DNA of 64,000 bases from an uncultured Marvinbryantia sp. GTDB lineage: Bacteria; Bacillota; Clostridia; Lachnospirales; Lachnospiraceae. Below the pieces are notes generated by a model. It worked only from the letters and a program-made list of their open reading frames with translations, searched no databases and had not been told where the DNA came from. This document shows, in pieces, positions 44,171-54,041 of the stretch; within the stretch, counting starts at the first letter, position 1, and each line of letters starts with the position of its first letter. The DNA lies in the NCBI GenBank assembly GCA_947630735.1, contig CANRIR010000005.1, forward strand, positions 1 to 64,000, in the 5' to 3' direction. The translations under genes were made by a program, and so were the position numbers.

Positions 44171-45457
44171 ATGAGTTTGAAGGTAGAGAACTTAGAGCAC
44201 AATATGGTCAAGCTGACCATCGAGGTGAGCGCCGAGGAGTTTGAAAAAGCCATGCAGAGCGCCTACTTAAAGAACAGAAACAAGATCAACGCGCCGGGGT
44301 TCCGCAAGGGCAGGGTGCCGCGCCAGATCATTGAAAAAATGTACGGCCCGGCCATCTTTTATGAGGACGCGGCAAACGAGATCATTCCGGATGCTTATGA
44401 GAAAGAGACGGCTGACTGCGGACTGGAGCTGGTTTCCCAGCCTAAGATCGACGTGGAGCAGATCGAGAAGGGAAAGTCCTTCATCTTTACGGCCGAGGTG
44501 GCGGTAAAGCCGGAGGTGACCCTGGGCGAGTACAAAGGGCTTGAGGTTCCAAAGACAGAGATCAGCGTGACCGATGAGGACATCGACGCGGAGATCAACA
44601 AGGAGCGCGAGAAGAACGCCAGAATGCTGGATGTGGACGACCGCCCCGTGGAGAACGGCGACATCATCAAGCTGGATTTTGACGGCTCCGTGGACGGCGT
44701 GCCCTTCGAGGGCGGCAAGGCGGAGAACCACGAGCTGACGGTGGGAAGCGGCAGCTTCATCCCCGGTTTCGAGGAGCAGCTGGTGGGCGCGAAGATTGGC
44801 GAGGAGCTGGATGTGAACGTCACCTTCCCGGAGGATTACCACGCGAAAGAGCTGGCCGGAAAGGCGGCTGTGTTCAAGTGCAGAGTAAATGAGATCCGCG
44901 TGAAAGAGCTGCCGGAGATGGACGACGATCTGGCCCAGTCTGTATCCGAGTTCGACACCCTGGCGGAGTACCGCGAGGATGTGAAAAAGACACTGACCGA
45001 GCGCAAAGAGAACGAGGCGAAGCAGAGCCGCGAGGCGGCTGCCATCGAGAAGGCCGTGGAGAATGCGTCCATCGACATCCCGGAGGCGATGATCGACAAT
45101 CAGGTGCGCCAGCTCGCGGACGATTTTGCCAGAAGGATCCAGGCCCAGGGCCTCAACATGGAGCAGTATCTGCAGTTTACCGGCATGACGGCGGACAAAT
45201 TCCTGGAGCAGATGCGCCCGGAGGCGAAAAAGCGCATTCAGAATACACTGACCCTGGAGGCCATCGCGAAGGCGGAGGACATTCAGGTCGGCGACGAAGA
45301 AGTAGAAGAAGAGATCAAAAAGATGGCGGAGATGTACCAGATGGAGGCCGACAATGTGAGATCCATGCTGGGCGAGCAGGGCACAAAGCAGATCAGAGAC
45401 GACCTTGCCATCCAGAAAGCCGTGGAACTTTTGGGGAACTCCGCCAGGGAAGTTTAA
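44171..45457 (+). CDS. tig: Trigger factor
   Basis: The 428-residue ribosome-bound chaperone has the ribosome-docking loop GFRKGRVPRQ (about residues 37-46), an FKBP-type PPIase domain in the middle (NGDIIKLDFDGSVDGVPFEG) and a helical C-terminal domain. It heads the tig-clpP-clpX-lon-engB run. GGAGGAG precedes ATG 44171. Confidence 0.96.
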   Translation: MSLKVENLEHNMVKLTIEVSAEEFEKAMQSAYLKNRNKINAPGFRKGRVPRQIIEKMYGPAIFYEDAANEIIPDAYEKETADCGLELVSQPKIDVEQIEKGKSFIFTAEVAVKPEVTLGEYKGLEVPKTEISVTDEDIDAEINKEREKNARMLDVDDRPVENGDIIKLDFDGSVDGVPFEGGKAENHELTVGSGSFIPGFEEQLVGAKIGEELDVNVTFPEDYHAKELAGKAAVFKCRVNEIRVKELPEMDDDLAQSVSEFDTLAEYREDVKKTLTERKENEAKQSREAAAIEKAVENASIDIPEAMIDNQVRQLADDFARRIQAQGLNMEQYLQFTGMTADKFLEQMRPEAKKRIQNTLTLEAIAKAEDIQVGDEEVEEEIKKMAEMYQMEADNVRSMLGEQGTKQIRDDLAIQKAVELLGNSAREV

Positions 45458-45478
45458 GAGTTCAGGGGAGGCAGGACT

Positions 45479-46060
45479 ATGAGTTTTGTACCTTATGTGA
45501 TCGAGCAGACCAGCAGGGGCGAGCGCTCCTACGACATCTACTCCAGGCTTCTGAAAGACCGCATCATTTTTCTGGGCGAGGAAGTGACGGATCTGAGCGC
45601 GAACCTGATCGTGGCGCAGCTTCTGTTCCTGGAGTCGGAGGATCCGGGAAAGGATATCCAGCTCTACATCAACAGCCCGGGAGGGTCCGTGAGCGCGGGC
45701 CTTGCGATCTACGATACCATGCAGTATATCAAGTGTGACGTGTCGACCATCTGCATCGGCATGGCGGCCAGCATGGGCGCGTTCCTGCTGGCGGGCGGAA
45801 AGAAGGGCAAGCGCTTCGCGCTTCCCAACGCGCAGGTCATGATCCACCAGCCGTCCGGCGGCGCGAGAGGCCAGGCGACGGAGATCAGGATCGTGGCGGA
45901 GGAGATCTTAAAGACCAGAAAACGTCTCAACGAGTGTCTGGCGGCCAACACCGGCCAGCCCATCGACGTGATCGAGGCGGATACAGAGCGCGATAACTAC
46001 ATGACCGCCGAGGAGGCGAAGGCCTACGGGCTCATCGATTCGGTTATCGCCAGCAGATAA
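45479..46060 (+). CDS. clpP: ATP-dependent Clp protease proteolytic subunit
   Basis: The 193-residue serine peptidase has its catalytic Ser in [16 protein letters not shown], His in [12 protein letters not shown] and Asp in [11 protein letters not shown]. It forms the tetradecameric chamber with ClpX encoded next. Starts 21 bases after tig. Confidence 0.97.
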   Translation: MSFVPYVIEQTSRGERSYDIYSRLLKDRIIFLGEEVTDLSANLIVAQLLFLESEDPGKDIQLYINSPGGSVSAGLAIYDTMQYIKCDVSTICIGMAASMGAFLLAGGKKGKRFALPNAQVMIHQPSGGARGQATEIRIVAEEILKTRKRLNECLAANTGQPIDVIEADTERDNYMTAEEAKAYGLIDSVIASR

Positions 46061-46075
46061 GAAGGATTCCAAGAA

Positions 46076-46106
46076 ATAAGACTCCTGCCGAAAGTGGGAG
46101 TCTTAT
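46076..46106 (+). terminator. Hairpin between clpP and clpX
   Basis: ATAAGACTCC and GGAGTCTTAT form a perfect 10-bp stem around TGCCGAAAGTG. No T run follows, so it is more likely a processing or attenuation site than a full terminator. Confidence 0.5.
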
Positions 46107-46144
46107 CGTGTAGTGCTGCATTTTTGTATGTGAGAGGTGGTAGT

Positions 46145-47440
46145 ATGGCAGGCAGAATCGGGGAGCAGAAGGTAAGGTGTTCGTTCTGCAATAAGATCGA
46201 AGACCAGGTGAGAAAACTGATCGCGGGTCCGGGCAACGTCTATATCTGTGACGAGTGCGTGGAGATCTGCGGCGAGATCATCGCGGAGGAGCTGGCGGAG
46301 GAGTACCGCCAGGACGGCGTGGAGGAGATCAACCTCCTGAAACCGGAGGAGATCAAGGCGGTGCTGGACGACTATGTCATCGGGCAGGAAAACGCAAAGA
46401 AGGCTCTGGCGGTGGCGGTATACAATCATTACAAGAGGATCCTGGCCGGAAAAGACCTGGAGGTGGAGCTGCAAAAGAGCAATATCCTGATGCTGGGGCC
46501 CACCGGGTCCGGGAAGACGTACCTGGCCCAGACGTTGGCAAAACTCCTCAACGTGCCGTTCGCCATCGCGGACGCCACGACGCTGACAGAGGCCGGCTAT
46601 GTGGGCGAGGATGTGGAAAACATCCTGCTGAAGATCATCCAGGCGGCGGATTACGACATCGAGCGCGCCCAGCATGGCATCATCTATATCGACGAGATCG
46701 ACAAGATCACGCGGAAGTCGGAGAACGCCTCCATCACCCGGGACGTGTCCGGCGAGGGCGTGCAGCAGGCGCTTTTAAAGATCCTGGAGGGAACCATCGC
46801 AAGCGTTCCGCCCCAGGGCGGCAGGAAGCATCCGCAGCAGGAGCTGATCCAGATCGACACCACAAATATCCTGTTCATCTGCGGCGGCGCCTTCGAGGGG
46901 ATCGACAAGATCATCGAGGCCCGCATGGACACCAAGGCCATCGGCTTTGGACGCTCCCTCTCCGAGAAGGCGGAGCGGAACGTGGGCGAGGTGCTCAAGG
47001 AAGTGGTGCCTCAGGATTTTGTGAAATACGGCATGATCCCGGAGTTTATCGGCCGCGTGCCGGTGGTGGTATCTCTGGACGCGTTAGACGAGGAGGCGCT
47101 GGTGCGCATCCTGCGCGACCCGAAGAACGCCATCACAAAGCAGTATCAGAAACTGTTCGAGCTGGACGGCGTGAACCTGCAGTTTGAGGAGGACGCCATT
47201 GCGGCCATCGCCAAAAAGTCCATGGAGCGCAAGACGGGCGCCCGGGGGCTGCGCGCGGTGATGGAGCGGACCATGCAGGATCTGATGTACACGGTGCCCT
47301 CGGATGAGACCATCACAGAGTGCACCATCACAAAAGACATGGTGGAGGGCACAGGCGGGCCGAAGCTCGTACACAGCGAGGAGCGCCTGATCCCCGTGCA
47401 CAATACGCGAAGAAAAGTGGTAATGACAGAATCCGCATAG
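46145..47440 (+). CDS. clpX: ATP-dependent Clp protease ATPase ClpX
   Basis: The 431-residue unfoldase has an N-terminal C4 zinc domain (CSFCNK and CDECVE), Walker A GPTGSGKT, Walker [10 protein letters not shown] and the pore loop GYVGEDVEN. The IGF-type ClpP-binding loop is [15 protein letters not shown] precedes ATG 46145; an upstream in-frame ATG at 46094 falls within the hairpin. Confidence 0.97.
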   Translation: MAGRIGEQKVRCSFCNKIEDQVRKLIAGPGNVYICDECVEICGEIIAEELAEEYRQDGVEEINLLKPEEIKAVLDDYVIGQENAKKALAVAVYNHYKRILAGKDLEVELQKSNILMLGPTGSGKTYLAQTLAKLLNVPFAIADATTLTEAGYVGEDVENILLKIIQAADYDIERAQHGIIYIDEIDKITRKSENASITRDVSGEGVQQALLKILEGTIASVPPQGGRKHPQQELIQIDTTNILFICGGAFEGIDKIIEARMDTKAIGFGRSLSEKAERNVGEVLKEVVPQDFVKYGMIPEFIGRVPVVVSLDALDEEALVRILRDPKNAITKQYQKLFELDGVNLQFEEDAIAAIAKKSMERKTGARGLRAVMERTMQDLMYTVPSDETITECTITKDMVEGTGGPKLVHSEERLIPVHNTRRKVVMTESA

Positions 47441-47466
47441 CGGGCGGGATCTGAGAGGGATCATAC

Positions 47467-49824
47467 ATGACAGATATCATAAAGAACATCCCGGCGGTGG
47501 CACTGCGCGGGGTCACTATCCTTCCGGCGATGATCGTGCACTTCGACATCAGCCGGAAGAAGTCTATAAAAGCGGTGGAACAGGCCATGCTGCGGGACCA
47601 GCGGCTTTTTGTGGTCACACAGAGATCCGCCCAGGTGGCGGACCCGGTGATGGAAGATCTGTACCGGGTGGGCACCATCGTGCACATCCGTCAGGTGGTA
47701 AAGATGCCCAAAGACATCATACGCGTCCTGGCGGAAGGGGTCGAGCGGGCGGAGATGACGGACCTTTTAGAGGAGACCGGTTATCTGGAGGCCGAGGTGG
47801 CCCTGTTCCGGGAGGAAGAGCAGCCGGATGAGACCATGAAAGAGGCGCTGCTGCGCTCCTTAAAGGAATCCTTCGAGCTCTACTGCCGCGTCAACGGAAA
47901 GATGAGCAAAGAACTGATCCACCAGATCGCTGAGATCCCGGATCTGGAAAAAGCCGCCGGGCAGATCGCCATGAACCTGCCGCTGCACTTTGAGCAGAGA
48001 CAGAGCATCCTGGAAGCCGGCGGCCTGCAGGAGCGCTGCGAGCTCCTTCTCACCATCATGGGAAGAGAGATCGACATCCTGCAGCTTCGGCAGGAGCTCT
48101 TAGAGAAGGTCAAGGAGCGCATCGACAAAAATCAGCGCGAGTACTATATGCGGGAGCAGTTAAAGCTCATCCGGGAAGAACTGAAAGAGGACAACGTCAA
48201 CGAGGCGGATCTGTTCGAGGAGGAACTGTCCAAACTGCAGGCCTCTGCTTCCGTGAAAGAGAAGATCAAAAAAGAGATCGGCAGGTACCGCAGCGTGGGG
48301 GCAAACACCGGGGAGACCGGCGTGATGCGCGGCTACATCGAGACCCTGCTGGAGATGCCCTGGGATAAGGCGTCGAAGGACAGCAAAGACCTCGCAAAAG
48401 CGAAGGAGATCCTGGAGGCGGACCACTACGGCCTGGAGAAGGTCAAGGAGCGCATCCTGGAATTTCTGGCCGTGCGCATCCTCACGAAAAAGGGCGACAG
48501 CCCCATCCTGTGTCTGGTGGGACCGCCCGGAACGGGCAAGACGTCCGTCGCGAAATCCATCGCCAGGGCGCTGAACAAAAAATACGTGCGCATCAGCCTG
48601 GGCGGCGTGCGGGACGAGGCCGAGATCCGAGGGCACCGCAGGACCTACATCGGCGCCATGCCGGGGCGCATCGCCAACGGGCTGAAGATGGCGGGGGTAA
48701 AAAACCCGCTGATGCTGCTGGACGAGATCGACAAGCTGAGCAGCGATTATAAAGGAGACACCGCATCGGCCATGCTGGAGGTGTTGGACGCGGAGCAGAA
48801 CAGCAGGTTCCGCGACCACTATGTGGAGATCCCGCTGGATCTGTCCGAGGTGCTCTTCATCGCCACGGCCAACGACGTGCAGACCATCCCGCGGCCGCTT
48901 CTGGACCGCATGGAGATCATCGAGATCACCAGTTACACGGAAAACGAGAAATTCCACATCGCGAAGGAGCATCTGTGGAAAAAGCAGGTGGAGCACAACG
49001 GCCTGACTCTGGACCAGATCTCTCTGACGGACGGCGCCTTAAAGAAGATCATCTCCGGCTACACGCGGGAGGCCGGCGTGCGCTCCCTGGAGCGGAAGCT
49101 GGGCGAGATCTGCCGCAAGAGCGCCCGGGAGATCTTGGAGAACAAAAAGAAAAGCATCCGGGTGACCGAGGAGAGTCTGACGAAATTTCTGGGCAAGGTG
49201 CGCTACACCGTCAAAGAGCGCAACGACAGCAACGAGGTGGGCATCGTGCGCGGGCTGGCCTGGACCAGCGTGGGCGGCGACACCCTTCAGATCGAGGTAA
49301 ACACCATGCCGGGCAAGGGCGAGTTCCTTTTGACCGGCCAGCTGGGGGATGTGATGAAAGAGTCGGCGCAGGCGGGCATCAGCTACATCCGCTCCGTCAG
49401 CGCAAAATACCACATTCCGGAAGAATTCTTCCGCAAGCACGACATCCACATCCACATCCCGGAGGGAGCGGTGCCCAAAGACGGCCCCTCCGCCGGCGTG
49501 ACCATGGCCACGGCCATGATCTCGGCCATCACGGGGATCCCCGTGCGCGCGGATGTGGCGATGACGGGGGAGATCACCCTGCGCGGCCGCGTGCTTCCCA
49601 TAGGGGGACTGAAGGAGAAGCTGCTGGCGGCGAAAAACGCGGGCATCCGCACGGTCTATGTGCCGGAGGACAACCGCGCGGACGTGGAGGAGATCTCCAA
49701 AGAGATCAAAAAAGGGCTGGATATCCGTTTCGCGAAGTATATGGAGGACATCCTGCCGGGCACACTGACGGACGGGCTGCTGGCAAAAACGCCCGGAAGA
49801 AAACATAAAAGCAAAGAAAGATAG
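47467..49824 (+). CDS. lon: ATP-dependent protease Lon
   Basis: The 785-residue LonA has an N-terminal substrate domain, Walker [16 protein letters not shown], Walker B LLDEIDKL and the Ser-Lys dyad in PKDGPSAGV and [10 protein letters not shown]. Length is normal. It starts 27 bases after clpX and ends in a basic tail (GRKHKSKER). Confidence 0.97.
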   Translation: MTDIIKNIPAVALRGVTILPAMIVHFDISRKKSIKAVEQAMLRDQRLFVVTQRSAQVADPVMEDLYRVGTIVHIRQVVKMPKDIIRVLAEGVERAEMTDLLEETGYLEAEVALFREEEQPDETMKEALLRSLKESFELYCRVNGKMSKELIHQIAEIPDLEKAAGQIAMNLPLHFEQRQSILEAGGLQERCELLLTIMGREIDILQLRQELLEKVKERIDKNQREYYMREQLKLIREELKEDNVNEADLFEEELSKLQASASVKEKIKKEIGRYRSVGANTGETGVMRGYIETLLEMPWDKASKDSKDLAKAKEILEADHYGLEKVKERILEFLAVRILTKKGDSPILCLVGPPGTGKTSVAKSIARALNKKYVRISLGGVRDEAEIRGHRRTYIGAMPGRIANGLKMAGVKNPLMLLDEIDKLSSDYKGDTASAMLEVLDAEQNSRFRDHYVEIPLDLSEVLFIATANDVQTIPRPLLDRMEIIEITSYTENEKFHIAKEHLWKKQVEHNGLTLDQISLTDGALKKIISGYTREAGVRSLERKLGEICRKSAREILENKKKSIRVTEESLTKFLGKVRYTVKERNDSNEVGIVRGLAWTSVGGDTLQIEVNTMPGKGEFLLTGQLGDVMKESAQAGISYIRSVSAKYHIPEEFFRKHDIHIHIPEGAVPKDGPSAGVTMATAMISAITGIPVRADVAMTGEITLRGRVLPIGGLKEKLLAAKNAGIRTVYVPEDNRADVEEISKEIKKGLDIRFAKYMEDILPGTLTDGLLAKTPGRKHKSKER

Positions 49825-49892
49825 ATCACACAGAAAATAGATCACACGGGAAACAGAGCACACACAGAAAAGACGGGCAGGGAGGTGCGGGG

Positions 49893-50492
49893 ATGGTCAT
49901 AAAAAGCGCAGAGCTGGAGCGGGTGTGCGGCCTGGTGGGCCAGCTGCCGAAAAACCAGATGCCGGAAGCGGCGTTTGCGGGAAAGTCAAACGTGGGGAAA
50001 TCCTCGCTGATCAATGCGCTGATGAACCGCAAATCCCTGGCGCGCACCAGCGGACAGCCGGGAAAGACACAGACGATCAATTTCTATAAAGTAAACGGCG
50101 AGTTCTACCTGGTAGATCTGCCCGGCTACGGCTACGCGAAAGTGTCGCAGGCCGACCGGCAGAAATGGGGAGCGCTCATCGAGCGCTATCTGTACGGATC
50201 GAAGGTGCTCAGGGGCGTTTTTCTGCTGGTGGACATCCGGCACGATCCCGGGGAGAACGACAAGCTCATGTACGACTGGATCGTAAGCGCAGGCTATAAG
50301 CCTGTGGTCATCGCCACCAAACTGGATAAGATCAAGCGCAGCCAGCTTGCGGGGCAGCTTGCGGCCATCCGGGCCAGGCTTGGCATGGACAAAGACGGCG
50401 TGATCATCCCATTTTCCGCCCAGACCGGTCAGGGCCGGGACGATATATGGAAAATTATCGAAATATGGCAGGAACCGCAAAAAATAATGTAA
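49893..50492 (+). CDS. engB: YihA/YsxC-type ribosome biogenesis GTPase
   Basis: The 199-residue GTPase has G1 GKSNVGKSS, G2 TSGQPGKTQTIN, G3 DLPGYGYAKV and G4 TKLDK. It helps 50S assembly. lon-engB adjacency is conserved in Firmicutes. GGAGG precedes ATG 49893. Confidence 0.96.
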   Translation: MVIKSAELERVCGLVGQLPKNQMPEAAFAGKSNVGKSSLINALMNRKSLARTSGQPGKTQTINFYKVNGEFYLVDLPGYGYAKVSQADRQKWGALIERYLYGSKVLRGVFLLVDIRHDPGENDKLMYDWIVSAGYKPVVIATKLDKIKRSQLAGQLAAIRARLGMDKDGVIIPFSAQTGQGRDDIWKIIEIWQEPQKIM

Positions 50493-50502
50493 AAATTAAC
50501 TG

Positions 50503-50531
50503 TTTACAAAAAGTGATGAAATATGTATAAT
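50503..50531 (+). promoter_or_regulatory. Promoter of the polysaccharide locus
   Basis: TTTACA (50503-50508) and TATAAT (50526-50531) are 17 bases apart in an AT-rich patch after engB. Transcription from about 50538 excludes an upstream in-frame ATG at 50523. Confidence 0.8.
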
Positions 50532-50564
50532 AGACCTGAAAGAAAAGACAAGACAGGTGAAGCT

Positions 50565-51281
50565 ATGGATGGAATTTGGGATACCCATTGTCACCTCCTG
50601 CCGGGAGTGGACGATGGGCCGGAAACCATGGAAGATACGCTGAACACGCTGAGAGAGGCAGAGCGTCAGCATATAGAGGGGATCATCGTCACGCCGCATT
50701 TTCATCCGGGACGCTATATGGTATACGCGTCTCAGATCTATAGTTTACTGGAATCCGTCCGCGGGGAGTGCCGGCGAAACAACATACATATCACGCTCTA
50801 TCCCGGCCAGGAGTGCTATTACTATTCCGGCCTGGTCGAACAGCTGAACAGCAAGAAGGTCCTCACGCTGGCAGATTCGCGGTATGTGCTGGTGGAATTT
50901 GAGCCGGACTGCCCCTATAGCCAGATGCAGTTTGGCGTGCGGGAGCTGCAGAGTAACGGGTACCATCCGATCCTGGCGCATTTCGAGCGCTACCGCTGCC
51001 TTTATGACAAAGACAAACTGTATGAGATGAAACAGAGAGGCGCCCTGCTGCAAATGAATTTTGACACGCTGCTGAAGCACGAGGGCCTGTTCCGGAAGCT
51101 TCCCTGGAAGGACATGGTGCAGCAGGGGCTGGTCGATTATTTCGGAAGCGACTGCCACGGGATGGATTTCCGTCCCCTTCGGGCGGACAAAGCCGTGAAA
51201 TGGATGCGGGAGGAACTCCCCAAAGGGCTTTTCGGCAAAATGCTCCATACAAATGTTCAGCTATTATTAAATAACGATTAA
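50565..51281 (+). CDS. cpsB: CpsB-type tyrosine-protein phosphatase
   Basis: The 238-residue PHP-fold phosphatase has the metal-binding start WDTHCHLLPGVDDGPE and later LAHFERYR and YFGSDCHGMD. It dephosphorylates the CpsD kinase and so tunes capsule assembly. ATG 50565 follows AGGTGA and lies just after the promoter. First gene of cpsB-cpsC-cpsD-LCP. Confidence 0.93.
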   Translation: MDGIWDTHCHLLPGVDDGPETMEDTLNTLREAERQHIEGIIVTPHFHPGRYMVYASQIYSLLESVRGECRRNNIHITLYPGQECYYYSGLVEQLNSKKVLTLADSRYVLVEFEPDCPYSQMQFGVRELQSNGYHPILAHFERYRCLYDKDKLYEMKQRGALLQMNFDTLLKHEGLFRKLPWKDMVQQGLVDYFGSDCHGMDFRPLRADKAVKWMREELPKGLFGKMLHTNVQLLLNND

Positions 51282-51292
51282 CAGGAGAATAT

Positions 51293-52021
51293 ATGGAAAA
51301 TATACGCGAATTGGAACAACAGCCTCTGAACGTGCCGGTACAGGACGATGAAGTGGAGATTGATTTAAGAGAGATCTTTTATCTTCTCATGGGAAACATA
51401 CGCGCCATCTTTCTGGCCATGCTGGTGGGCGCGGTGATCTTAGGCGTTTATCACACCTTTCTGGTAAAGCCGTCCTACCGGGCGGACGCGGAAATATACA
51501 TAACAAACACAGATTCCATGATCACCTTTTCCGATCTGCAGCTGAGCGCCGCGCTGACGGACGACTACGCGCAGATCATCCGCAGCCGCACGGTGCTGAA
51601 CCAGGTGATCCGGCAACTGCAGCTGGATCTGGATTACGAGCAGCTCCGCAAGCTGGTGGAAGTCAACAATCCGGATTCCACCCACATCATACAGATCTAT
51701 GTCACCTGTGATGACCTGGAGCTGAGCAGAAATATCGCAAACGCGCTGCTGAACATCAGTGTCCGTCAGATCTACCAGATCATCGGCAGCAGCGAACCTA
51801 CCGTGATCGACTACTCCGAAGCCAAGGCGGTGGAGAACGTCACCCCCAGCATTCTGAAATATATGCTGATCGGCGCGGTGATCGGTGCGTTCCTGGTATG
51901 TGCTATGCTGATCATACGCATGCTCATGAACACCACAATGAAGACCGAGGAAGATATCGATAAGTACCTGAGCCTTCCGGTTCTGGCCGCGATACCCTAT
52001 TACCGTGATTCTCAGAAATAA
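51293..52021 (+). CDS. cpsC: CpsC/Wzz-type chain-length and kinase-activator protein
   Basis: The 242-residue membrane protein has a helix at about residues 34-53 and one near 185-207, with an extracytoplasmic part between them (ISVRQIYQIIGSSEPTVIDY). The Wzz domain start VEIDLREIFYLLMGNIRAIF is typical. It ends in the short cytoplasmic tail that activates CpsD. Starts 11 bases after cpsB. Confidence 0.92.
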   Translation: MENIRELEQQPLNVPVQDDEVEIDLREIFYLLMGNIRAIFLAMLVGAVILGVYHTFLVKPSYRADAEIYITNTDSMITFSDLQLSAALTDDYAQIIRSRTVLNQVIRQLQLDLDYEQLRKLVEVNNPDSTHIIQIYVTCDDLELSRNIANALLNISVRQIYQIIGSSEPTVIDYSEAKAVENVTPSILKYMLIGAVIGAFLVCAMLIIRMLMNTTMKTEEDIDKYLSLPVLAAIPYYRDSQK

Positions 52022-52042
52022 CAGAAAGCGAGAGGGAAAACG

Positions 52043-52870
52043 ATGGAACAACAGCAAGTATGGCAGCCCAGAACGGCAGCTGCTTACAATATCAGAAGAG
52101 TGAAGCCGCAGATCGAGGAACTCCCGTTCCAGGTCAGAGAGGCCATCAACGTGCTGCGAGGCAACATCCAGCTGAGCGGCTACAATCTGAAGACCATTGC
52201 GGTTACCAGCGCGCTGGCTCACGAGGGCAAATCCTCCGTGGCCTTCCGCCTGGCGAAGAGCCTGGCATCCATGGATAAAAAGACGGTGTTCCTGGACTGC
52301 GACATCCGCAACTCCACAACGCTGTCCCGCTACAACATTCAGCAGAAGACGGCCGGCCTGAGCGAGTATCTGTGCGGGCGTGTGCCGCTTCTGGATACCA
52401 TTTACAAGACAGATGATCCCTATATGGACATCATTTTCACCGGCGCTGTGGCGCCGAACCCCAGCGAGCTGATCTCCGGACCGATGTTCGAAAAGCTGCT
52501 GGAGCATCTGAGAGGGAATTATGACTACGTGATCGCAGACACGCCGCCCATCAATCCCGTCATCGACGGCACCTTGATCGCGAAACAGTGCGACGGCACC
52601 ATCCTGGTGGTGGAGTGCGGCATCACAGAGCGCGAGCAGGCCATCCGCGCGAAGCGCCAGCTGGAGTACGCCAACATCAAGATCCTCGGCGCGGTCATCA
52701 ATAAAGTTGGCTTCCGGGGAAGCGGCTACGGCTATGGATATGGCTACGGTTATGGTTACGGCTACGGTTACGGCTATGGATATGGCTACGGCTACGGGGA
52801 AGACAGATCTTCCGACAAGGACAAGCACCAGAAGAAGAAAAAGAAATCTGCCCAGAAGAGCGACACGTAG
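52043..52870 (+). CDS. cpsD: CpsD-type BY-kinase with a long Tyr-Gly tail
   Basis: The 275-residue bacterial tyrosine kinase has Walker A SALAHEGKSSVAFRLAKSL (about residues 53-71), Walker A' TVFLDCDIRNS and Walker B DYVIADTPPI. Near residues 228-252 is an uninterrupted run of 12 Gly-Tyr units followed by a Lys-rich end (HQKKKKKSAQKSDT). BY-kinases autophosphorylate a C-terminal Tyr cluster, normally four to six Tyr; this one is unusually long and regular. GAGAGGG precedes ATG 52043. Confidence 0.94.
   Translation: MEQQQVWQPRTAAAYNIRRVKPQIEELPFQVREAINVLRGNIQLSGYNLKTIAVTSALAHEGKSSVAFRLAKSLASMDKKTVFLDCDIRNSTTLSRYNIQQKTAGLSEYLCGRVPLLDTIYKTDDPYMDIIFTGAVAPNPSELISGPMFEKLLEHLRGNYDYVIADTPPINPVIDGTLIAKQCDGTILVVECGITEREQAIRAKRQLEYANIKILGAVINKVGFRGSGYGYGYGYGYGYGYGYGYGYGYGYGEDRSSDKDKHQKKKKKSAQKSDT
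52724..52798 (+). repeat. Tandem GGNTAY hexamer tract in cpsD
   Basis: Twelve Gly-Tyr codon pairs run in succession. Both codons vary (GGC/GGT/GGA, TAC/TAT), so the repeat is kept at protein level and is not a fresh slippage product, though it could change length. Confidence 0.9.
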
Positions 52871-52891
52871 CAGGAAAAGAGGGAAAGCCGC

Positions 52892-53950
52892 ATGAGTGCA
52901 GATAGAAACAAACATCATATGCGCGGTTTTCACAGAGTGAAGCGGTGGATCCGGCACAATCAGAAAACCCTGGCAGTGGGAACAGTGCTCGGGGTGATCG
53001 TTGCGGCCGTTTTGGGGGTCTGGCTCTACCAGACGCTGCAGGAACAGCGGGAACGCCATATCACGGCGGATAATTCCGTGAACATGGGCAGCGGCTACCG
53101 CAATCTTACCTATAAGGGAAAACGCTACCAGTACAATTCCCTGATCACGACCGTCCTCTATGCGGGCCTGGACTCGGAAGGAGAGATGACGGTCAACGAC
53201 GCCTACGGCATAGCGCCCCGTGCGGACAGCATCCAATTGGCTGTGCTGGATAAGAAAAATAAGAAAATGACGGTTCTGGCCATCAACCGCGATACCATGA
53301 CGGAGATACGCCGGTATTCCATGAACGGGCGCGACCGCGGCATGGCGGTGAACCATTTGTGTATGGCCTATGTATACGGAGACGGAGGCAAAAAGAGCTG
53401 CGAGCTCCTGCGCGAAGCCGTTTCCAATCTGCTGGGAGGGATTCCCATTACCGAGTATGTGGTGTCGAACCGCACCTCCCTTCCGTATATCAACGATCTG
53501 GTGGGAGGCGTCACGGTGACGGTGCCGAACGACGACCTGGTTGATAAAGACCCGCGCTTTGAAAAGGGCGCCACGGTGACGCTGGACGCGAGCAACATCG
53601 AAATGTATGTGCGGTTCCGCGACTTAAGCCGTCACTTCGCGAACGAGGAGCGCATGGAGCGTCAGAAGAGCTACATTACCGCATACGTCAGCAAACTGCA
53701 GGATCTGCTGAGACGGGAGCCGGAGGCGGCCTGGAAGCAGATCGACAGCATGGACACCCATCTGCAGACCAGCATTACCAAAAACAAGTATTTGGATCTG
53801 GTCAATCTTTTGAACTCGGTCAACTTTGCGGACAGCGACTACTGTGTCCTGGAGGGTGAGGATCAGGCCGGAGAGTTCCACGATGAGTTTTACGTGGATG
53901 AGGAAGCGCTTCAGGAAAAGATCATAGAGCTTTTCTATGAAGAAGTTTAA
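52892..53950 (+). CDS. LytR-CpsA-Psr (LCP) family protein
   Basis: The 352-residue protein has a cytoplasmic basic start, one membrane helix (about residues 26-48) and an outward LCP domain: YAGLDSEGEMTVNDAYGIAP, RADSIQLAVLD and TVLAINRDTMTEI. LCP enzymes transfer undecaprenyl-linked polymers to peptidoglycan; the conserved Arg and Asp residues are present (RADS, NRDT). It closes the cpsB-C-D module, so it probably attaches this locus's polymer to the wall. Confidence 0.9.
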   Translation: MSADRNKHHMRGFHRVKRWIRHNQKTLAVGTVLGVIVAAVLGVWLYQTLQEQRERHITADNSVNMGSGYRNLTYKGKRYQYNSLITTVLYAGLDSEGEMTVNDAYGIAPRADSIQLAVLDKKNKKMTVLAINRDTMTEIRRYSMNGRDRGMAVNHLCMAYVYGDGGKKSCELLREAVSNLLGGIPITEYVVSNRTSLPYINDLVGGVTVTVPNDDLVDKDPRFEKGATVTLDASNIEMYVRFRDLSRHFANEERMERQKSYITAYVSKLQDLLRREPEAAWKQIDSMDTHLQTSITKNKYLDLVNLLNSVNFADSDYCVLEGEDQAGEFHDEFYVDEEALQEKIIELFYEEV

Positions 53951-53951
53951 A

Positions 53952-54014
53952 TTTGGTTTGAACTCCGCAAGGGGTTTGAACATAGATTGGTTTCACTAGT
54001 GAGATCAAACCAAA
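53952..54014 (+). promoter_or_regulatory. Alternative hairpins before the secreted protein gene
   Basis: TTTGGTTTGA (53952-53961) and TTGGTTT (53987-53993) can each pair with TCAAACCAAA (54005-54014). GGTTTGAAC also occurs twice (53955-53963, 53973-53981). Mutually exclusive pairing would suit an attenuator; no T run follows. Confidence 0.5.
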
Positions 54015-54041
54015 ATATGTGAGGAAAGGAGGATGAAGACA

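Noticed and set aside
52724..52798. Non-coding minisatellite
   Set aside because: It lies in frame at the expected Tyr-rich end of a BY-kinase and varies only at synonymous positions.
51440..53356. A 638-codon open frame on the minus strand across cpsC, cpsD and the LCP gene
   Set aside because: It runs antisense to three well-recognised genes and has low-complexity, family-free sequence; long antisense frames are expected at this GC content. The same holds for 5460-6806, 10910-12526 and 44267-45847.
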